Shown here: positions 5,817-9,335 of the stretch, piece after piece | Numbering within the stretch: the first letter of the stretch is position 1 | Layout: each line of letters starts with the position of its first letter | DNA from: Nitrospinota bacterium | GTDB lineage: Bacteria; Nitrospinota; Nitrospinia; UBA9942 | DNA length: 9,335 bases | Direction: 5' to 3' | NCBI GenBank assembly: GCA_016200365.1 | Contig: JACQEW010000117.1 | Span: 1-9,335, forward strand | The notes under the pieces: model-generated | The model's database searches: none | What the model was told of the DNA's origin: nothing | The model's input: only the letters and a program-made list of their open reading frames with translations | Translations under genes and position numbers: made by a program

Positions 5817-6782
5817 TTACCCTACAATCCTCATATATGCCATTGATGCAGCAGCCCTTACCTCCTCGTTTTCGTCAGCAAAATATTTAATGAGGTGACC
5901 AATGGCTGATTCAAATTTCAGATTGCCGAGAGATGTGGCAGCAGCCTTCCTCACCTGCCAGTTCCTGTCTTCTAATGATTTCAGGAGAGGCTCTACTGCC
6001 TCTTCGGATTTTGTATTGCCGAGGGCTATGGCAGCGGTCTTTCTTACATCGATATTTTCATCCTTTAAAATGGTGTTAATCATCGGCTGGAGAGAATCCG
6101 GAGACTTAATATGATTCAATGCAATAATTGCCTCTATTCTTACCGGAAATTTGGCGTCGGACAGGGTATTTATTAAAGGCTGGACGGACTTTGCAGATTT
6201 TATTTTGCCAAGCGCAGTAGCCGAAGCCTTTCTCACCTCCCAGTTTTCATCGGAGAGCGCCGAGATAAGCATATCTTCTGCCTGCGATGCCATAAGGTTG
6301 CCGAGTCCTACGATTGAAGCGATCCTTATATTTATATTTACATTTTCCATAGTCATCATCTTCAGGAGAGGCTCTACTGCAAGCTCGGGTTTTATATTTG
6401 AAAGGACGAGGGCTGCAGCCTTTCTCACCTCCCAATTCTCATCACCCTTCTTTTTCTCCCCGCCTCCAAGCACAGCCGTTTTCGGCTCAGCCTTTTTTTC
6501 CTCCCCTCCCTTGCTGCTCGCCTCGTCAAGAATTGCCTTGCGAATATCCCCCTTCTCGACATTGAGGAGTTTCACCAGCGATTCGGCGGCATCATCCGCC
6601 CCTATTTTACCGAGGGCATTGACCGCCGACTCTCTTACCTGCCAGTGCTTATCTCCGAGGAGTTTTATGAGGGGATTTATGGCTTCTTTAGCCCCCAATT
6701 CGCCGAGGGCTACCGTTGACGCCCTCTTTACATTAGGATTCTCGTCGGAAAGCCCCTTTAATAATATCTCCAATTTTTCCAT
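5817..6782 (-). CDS. HEAT-repeat (EZ/PBS-lyase type) protein
   Basis: The 321-residue protein is almost entirely about 31-residue HEAT repeats with the pattern (N/D)ENWEVRKAAA.ALG.IKS..AVEPLL..L. I count about ten units, two near-complete at 11-74, then a third broken by a charged linker (88-113, K/E/G-rich), then seven more to the C-terminus. There is no signal peptide or catalytic motif. EZ-HEAT proteins act as superhelical protein-binding scaffolds; some are phycobilin lyases, but no phycobiliprotein context exists here. It is the first gene of the - strand run and sits directly upstream of the kinase, so a scaffold in that signalling set is the likely role (inference). The ATG lies a few bases below a predicted promoter, so the transcript could be nearly leaderless. 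Confidence 0.88.
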   Translation of the reverse strand: MEKLEILLKGLSDENPNVKRASTVALGELGAKEAINPLIKLLGDKHWQVRESAVNALGKIGADDAAESLVKLLNVEKGDIRKAILDEASSKGGEEKKAEPKTAVLGGGEKKKGDENWEVRKAAALVLSNIKPELAVEPLLKMMTMENVNINIRIASIVGLGNLMASQAEDMLISALSDENWEVRKASATALGKIKSAKSVQPLINTLSDAKFPVRIEAIIALNHIKSPDSLQPMINTILKDENIDVRKTAAIALGNTKSEEAVEPLLKSLEDRNWQVRKAAATSLGNLKFESAIGHLIKYFADENEEVRAAASMAYMRIVG

Positions 6783-6792
6783 AGGTTAGATA

Positions 6793-6821
6793 AATTTATT
6801 ATACATTTATGCCAATGTCAA
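6793..6821 (-). promoter_or_regulatory. Possible sigma70-like promoter of the HEAT-repeat gene
   Basis: On the - strand a perfect TTGACA (6816-6821) is followed 17 bases later by TAAATT (6793-6798). A better -10, TATAAT at 6798-6803, overlaps it but is only 12 bases from the -35. Initiation would fall about five bases before the ATG at 6782. Confidence 0.35.
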
Positions 6822-6908
6822 GCAAAGATAGCTATTTTAGGGTGATATGGCAGGCGGCGCAAATTTGACAAGGGGCTTATCTTTCAATTACAATTCTCTG
6901 ACCACTAA

Positions 6909-7014
6909 TAAAAGTGTAAGTAAAGGGGATATGGGGATGGTGGAGATAGGGAGATAGGGTAAAAAATATCTCCATATTCCCATTATCTCCTAATCCCCCT
7001 TTTTACACATTTTA
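6909..7014. repeat. Long imperfect inverted repeat IR5
   Basis: The left arm (TAAAAGTGTAAGTAAAGGGG..., tandem GGGGAT/GGAGATA units to about 6957) pairs with the right arm (TATCTCCATATTCCC... to ACACATTTTA at 7014) over roughly 48 bases with about a quarter mismatches. It lies in the divergent spacer between the HEAT gene and queD, and its right arm supplies the -35 of the putative queD promoter. Confidence 0.75.
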
Positions 7015-7029
7015 AATTTTTTCTATTAT
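7002..7029 (+). promoter_or_regulatory. Putative queD promoter
   Basis: TTTACA (7002-7007), 16 bases, TATTAT (7024-7029): five of six matches to each sigma70 hexamer. The -35 lies in the right arm of IR5. Initiation would be near 7036, about 16 bases before the ATG. No clear Shine-Dalgarno follows. Confidence 0.45.
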
Positions 7030-7051
7030 ATAACTTTGGGAAATATCCATA

Positions 7052-7429
7052 ATGGGATATGAATTGAGTATAAGGGCATCCTTTGCAGCAGCACATCAGT
7101 TAAATGGTTATGAGGGGGTTTGCGAGAACCTTCATGGTCACAACTGGAAGGCAGAGGTGTTTGTAACAACTGATAAGCTGAATGATATAGGCATAGCCCT
7201 TGATTTTAAGATTCTGAAAAGCAGGACAGAAGATATTCTTTCGGTTCTTGACCATAAAAACCTTAATCAAATCCCGCCCTTTCAGGAAATAAATCCTTCC
7301 TCAGAGAATATAGCCCGATGGCTCTATCAAAAATTGAGCGAGGCTTTGAAAGGCTATGATGTAAAGGTAAGCAAGGTATGCGTCTGGGAAACGGACAAAT
7401 ATTGTGCTGCCTATAGTGAATCTCTTTAG
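7052..7429 (+). CDS. queD: 6-carboxy-5,6,7,8-tetrahydropterin synthase (QueD/PTPS family)
   Basis: QueD converts 7,8-dihydroneopterin triphosphate to 6-carboxytetrahydropterin in the queuosine/7-deazaguanine pathway, in the cytoplasm. The 125-residue product has the family's normal length and all key residues: zinc ligands H15 (FAAAHQL), H28 and H30 (NLHGHNW), catalytic C24 four residues before the HGH, the D67-H68 pair (LDHKNLN), E85 (PSSENIA) and E113 (VWET). C24 with ENLHGH fits QueD rather than a mammalian-type PTPS, but other PTPS-family roles cannot be excluded because no queC, queE or queF is present here. It is transcribed divergently from the HEAT gene and in the same direction as feoB, 121 bases upstream of it, with a separate promoter visible before feoB. 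Confidence 0.93.
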   Translation: MGYELSIRASFAAAHQLNGYEGVCENLHGHNWKAEVFVTTDKLNDIGIALDFKILKSRTEDILSVLDHKNLNQIPPFQEINPSSENIARWLYQKLSEALKGYDVKVSKVCVWETDKYCAAYSESL

Positions 7430-7468
7430 GGCTTGACATACTTGGCTTGACAAAAATTAATCTTCAAT

Positions 7469-7497
7469 TTGACATTGTAATTGATATGGGTTATTAT
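7469..7497 (+). promoter_or_regulatory. Strong sigma70-like promoter of feoB
   Basis: A perfect TTGACA (7469-7474), a 17-base spacer and TATTAT (7492-7497, five of six). Initiation would be near 7504, placing the Fur-like palindrome at about +5 to +21. Two further TTGACA copies lie upstream (7433-7438 and 7447-7452). Confidence 0.65.
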
Positions 7498-7508
7498 ATA
7501 ACTATATC

Positions 7509-7525
7509 TTGATAATGGTTATCAA
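7509..7525 (+). promoter_or_regulatory. Fur-like operator upstream of feoB
   Basis: TTGATAATGGTTATCAA is a perfect 7-bp inverted repeat with a 3-base centre and close to the GATAATGATAATCATTATC Fur consensus. Placed just after the predicted start point and before an iron transporter, it fits iron-dependent repression. A DtxR-type or other metal regulator could use a similar palindrome. Confidence 0.65.
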
Positions 7526-7550
7526 TTTCAAAACATAGGATGGGGGATAT

Positions 7551-8165
7551 ATGCACAATCACAAATCATCGGAAATCGTAAGCAATTCTTCTGCTATCGT
7601 GCTTCTGGGCAATCCGAATGTCGGGAAGAGCGTAATCTTCGGATTGCTGACCGGAAAATATGTAGATGTATCCAATTATCCCGGCACTACAGTGGAAATA
7701 AGCAGGGGGACGATGCCGTTTTATAAAGAGGGGAGCACTGTTTTGATTGACAGCCCCGGTATAAACAGCCTTATGCCGAGGTCCGAGGATGAGAGGATAA
7801 CAAGGGATATTTTACTTGATATAAAGCACGAGGGGATTATTCAGGTAATAGATACAAAGAATTTGAAGAGGGGTCTGTTCATAACTATTCAACTGGCAGA
7901 GGCAGGGATTCCGATTATTCTGGTTCTGAACATATACGATGAGGCGACAGAAAGAGGAATAGAGATAGACAGAAAGGTATTGGAAAAGATATTAGGGATA
8001 CATGTAATTCCTATGGTGGCGACTGAGAGGAGAGGACTTCCGGAAGAGACAGGCTGTAGTAGAAGGGATATACCCCCGCACCTTAACCGGCGGGCATTCC
8101 AAACAAGGTGTGAGGGTAAAGAGCGAGGGCGGGGCAGCGGATTTATTCAGAACGAAGCTCGGTAA
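7551..8165 (+). CDS. feoB: Ferrous iron transporter FeoB, N-terminal G-domain fragment (frame-shifted)
   Basis: This frame encodes the FeoB GTPase domain: G1 GNPNVGKS (20-27), switch-I Thr (YPGTTVE), G3 DSPG, G4 NIYD and G5-like VATERRGLPE. FeoB pumps Fe(II) across the inner membrane, with the G domain controlling the pore. After GLPEE (about base 8046) the frame leaves homology: residues from there to the stop at 8165 are basic and unlike any FeoB. The matching continuation (QAVVEGIYPRTLTGG...) is in the next frame, so one extra base near 8047, or two missing, has split the gene. The start is supported by GGGGG four bases upstream and by the promoter and Fur-like site. feoA is not seen. Either a natural frameshift or a base error in the assembly could explain it. 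Confidence 0.85.
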   Translation: MHNHKSSEIVSNSSAIVLLGNPNVGKSVIFGLLTGKYVDVSNYPGTTVEISRGTMPFYKEGSTVLIDSPGINSLMPRSEDERITRDILLDIKHEGIIQVIDTKNLKRGLFITIQLAEAGIPIILVLNIYDEATERGIEIDRKVLEKILGIHVIPMVATERRGLPEETGCSRRDIPPHLNRRAFQTRCEGKERGRGSGFIQNEAR

Positions 8166-9282
8166 TCTATCCATGCACCCTGTATGGGGTATTCCAATAC
8201 TTCTCTCTGTCCTGTATATAATGTATAAATTCGTAGGAGAGTTTGGCGCAGGGGTGGCAGTGGGTTTTATGGAAGAGACTATCTTCGGCGAATATATAAA
8301 TCCATGGGCAGCAGTTTTTATAGATACTATCTTTCCAATTCGGATTGTCCACGATGCCTTTGTCGGAGAATATGGAATAATCACCATGGGTCTTACTTAT
8401 GCCGTATCCATAGTCCTGCCGATTGTAAGTTTTTTCTTTATCTTCTTCGGCATATTGGAGGATTCAGGTTACCTGCCGAGACTTACGGTAATGTCGAATA
8501 AGATTTTTAAAAAGATGGGGCTGAGCGGAAAGGCTGTGCTGCCGATGGTTCTGGGATTGGGATGCGATACGATGGCTACCCTTACGGTAAGAATCCTCGA
8601 GACAAGAAAGGAGAGGATTATTGCCACCCTCCTCCTTGCCCTCGGAATTCCATGCTCCGCCCAGTTAGGTGTTGTTCTTGGGATGATGGGAGGAATATCT
8701 GAAAAGGCGTTAATTATAATTATTGTTACTGTCCTTCTCCAGCTCATTATAGTCGGGTATCTGGCATCGAAGGTCATCCCGGGCAGGTCATCCGATTTTC
8801 TCATGGAGCTGTCTCCTATCAGGATTCCAAAGATGTCAAACATATTAAGAAAGACATATTACAGGGTAAAGTGGTTTCTGAAAGAGGCGGTGCCATTGTT
8901 CATCATAGGGACATTCAGCCTTTTTGTCCTCGATAAAATAGGCGCCCTGAAAATTATCGAAAGGATGGCAAATCCCTTTGTAACAGGACTGCTCGGACTG
9001 CCTGATAAGGCTACATGGGCGTTTATCGTGGGATTCTTAAGGAGGGATTATGGCGCGGCAGGGTTATTTCATCTGCAAAAGAATAATGAGCTCGATTTAA
9101 TTCAGATAACCGTTGGTGTGGCAGTAATGATACTCTTTGTCCCCTGTCTCGCAAACTTTCTCGTAATAATAAAAGAACAGGGATTAAAAAGGGCGGCGAT
9201 GATTGTATCATTTATATTTGCCTATGCAGTATTTATCGGATGGGTTCTCAATCTACTTCTTCACAGTGTCAGAATCCTCTAA
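8110..9282 (+). CDS. feoB: Ferrous iron transporter FeoB, C-terminal membrane fragment
   Basis: The frame carries the FeoB permease: HPVWGIPILLSVLYIMYKFVG (first helix), ILEDSGYLPRL, LGLGCDTMATLTVRILETRKER (Cys at 152) with IPCSAQLG (Cys at 182) forming the first Gate motif, then the second Gate with FVPCLANF near the C-terminus, and RRDYGAAGL between. About eight membrane helices are visible. The listed start is a GTG; homology extends upstream in the same frame to about 8047 (ending QAVVEGIYPRT...), so this is the continuation of the G-domain ORF rather than an independent gene. The segment between G5 and the first helix is about 60 residues, shorter than the helical S-domain region of most FeoB proteins. 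Joined, the two parts give about 577 residues, a small FeoB. Confidence 0.85.
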   Translation: MRVKSEGGAADLFRTKLGNLSMHPVWGIPILLSVLYIMYKFVGEFGAGVAVGFMEETIFGEYINPWAAVFIDTIFPIRIVHDAFVGEYGIITMGLTYAVSIVLPIVSFFFIFFGILEDSGYLPRLTVMSNKIFKKMGLSGKAVLPMVLGLGCDTMATLTVRILETRKERIIATLLLALGIPCSAQLGVVLGMMGGISEKALIIIIVTVLLQLIIVGYLASKVIPGRSSDFLMELSPIRIPKMSNILRKTYYRVKWFLKEAVPLFIIGTFSLFVLDKIGALKIIERMANPFVTGLLGLPDKATWAFIVGFLRRDYGAAGLFHLQKNNELDLIQITVGVAVMILFVPCLANFLVIIKEQGLKRAAMIVSFIFAYAVFIGWVLNLLLHSVRIL

Positions 9283-9335
9283 CAGAAGACAGAGAACAGA
9301 GGACAGACAAGAATAATATCTATAATCTGGCTTCT
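9283..9335. repeat. Start of a tandem-repeat arm cut by the window end
   Basis: CAGAAGACAGAGAACAGAGGACAGACAAG consists of degenerate 7-8-base ACAGA(G)A units directly after the feoB stop codon. It resembles the tandem-built left arms of IR1-IR4, so the matching right arm would be expected beyond the window. Only one arm is visible. Confidence 0.5.

Noticed and set aside
6151..6789. A 212-residue ORF on the + strand opposite the HEAT-repeat gene
   Set aside because: It mirrors the repeat periodicity of the HEAT gene on the other strand and has no domain of its own.
6798..6821. TTGACA with TATAAT on the - strand before the HEAT gene
   Set aside because: The spacing is only 12 bases, too short for sigma70; the weaker TAAATT at 17 bases was kept instead.
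8040..8165. Programmed frameshift in feoB
   Set aside because: No slippery heptamer, no clear stimulatory structure and no known precedent in feoB that I can cite; an indel is simpler.
1..9335. tRNA or rRNA genes
   Set aside because: No cloverleaf-like TTCGA-stem pattern or rRNA-conserved words were recognised by eye on either strand.

Overview
The window looks like bacterial chromosome from an anaerobic-type Gram-negative lineage. Gene content and moderate GC recall Nitrospirota or Desulfobacterota genomes, but that placement is an inference from remembered family resemblance, since no rRNA or marker gene is present. No gene-free stretch exceeds 300 bases; the longest spacers (718-978 and 6783-7051) consist largely of palindromic repeats and promoter-like sites.

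Region 1 (1-1290, + strand) is the remains of a diversity-generating retroelement (DGR). The 5'-partial gene ending at 717 encodes a formylglycine-generating-enzyme/sulfatase-modifying-factor-like C-type-lectin protein. Its 3' end turns abruptly GC-rich and has the signature of a DGR variable repeat: a run of NNC codons (TAC, TTC, GAC, GAC, TTC, TAC, AGC, TAC) between invariant structural codons. The usual partners (Avd, template repeat, reverse-transcriptase catalytic domain) are missing. The spacer holds three kinds of palindromic repeat, after which a short ORF (979-1290) begins directly in the C-terminal thumb region of a DGR-type reverse transcriptase and ends in an unrelated tail. I read this as a deleted, no longer self-sufficient DGR with a frozen variable protein.

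Region 2 (1386-6782, - strand) is a run of six genes. In transcription order they are: an EZ-type HEAT-repeat protein, a soluble GAF-domain histidine kinase, a CheY-like receiver fused to TPR repeats, a FliL-like membrane protein, a DUF5674-like protein and a small helical protein. The kinase and receiver-TPR protein look like a cognate two-component pair; HEAT, TPR and FliL-like neighbours suggest a signalling/scaffold module, possibly linked to motility. Four spacers in this run and one beside it are each filled by a long imperfect inverted repeat whose arms are built from short degenerate tandem repeats. Another repeat-derived sequence is inserted in frame within the FliL-like gene.

Region 3 (7052-9282, + strand) holds queD (6-carboxy-tetrahydropterin synthase, queuosine/deazapurine pathway) and a feoB ferrous iron transporter. 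feoB has a strong sigma70-like promoter overlapped downstream by a Fur-like palindrome, but the reading frame is split by an apparent one-base shift near 8047. The window ends in short tandem repeats resembling the arm of another long inverted repeat.
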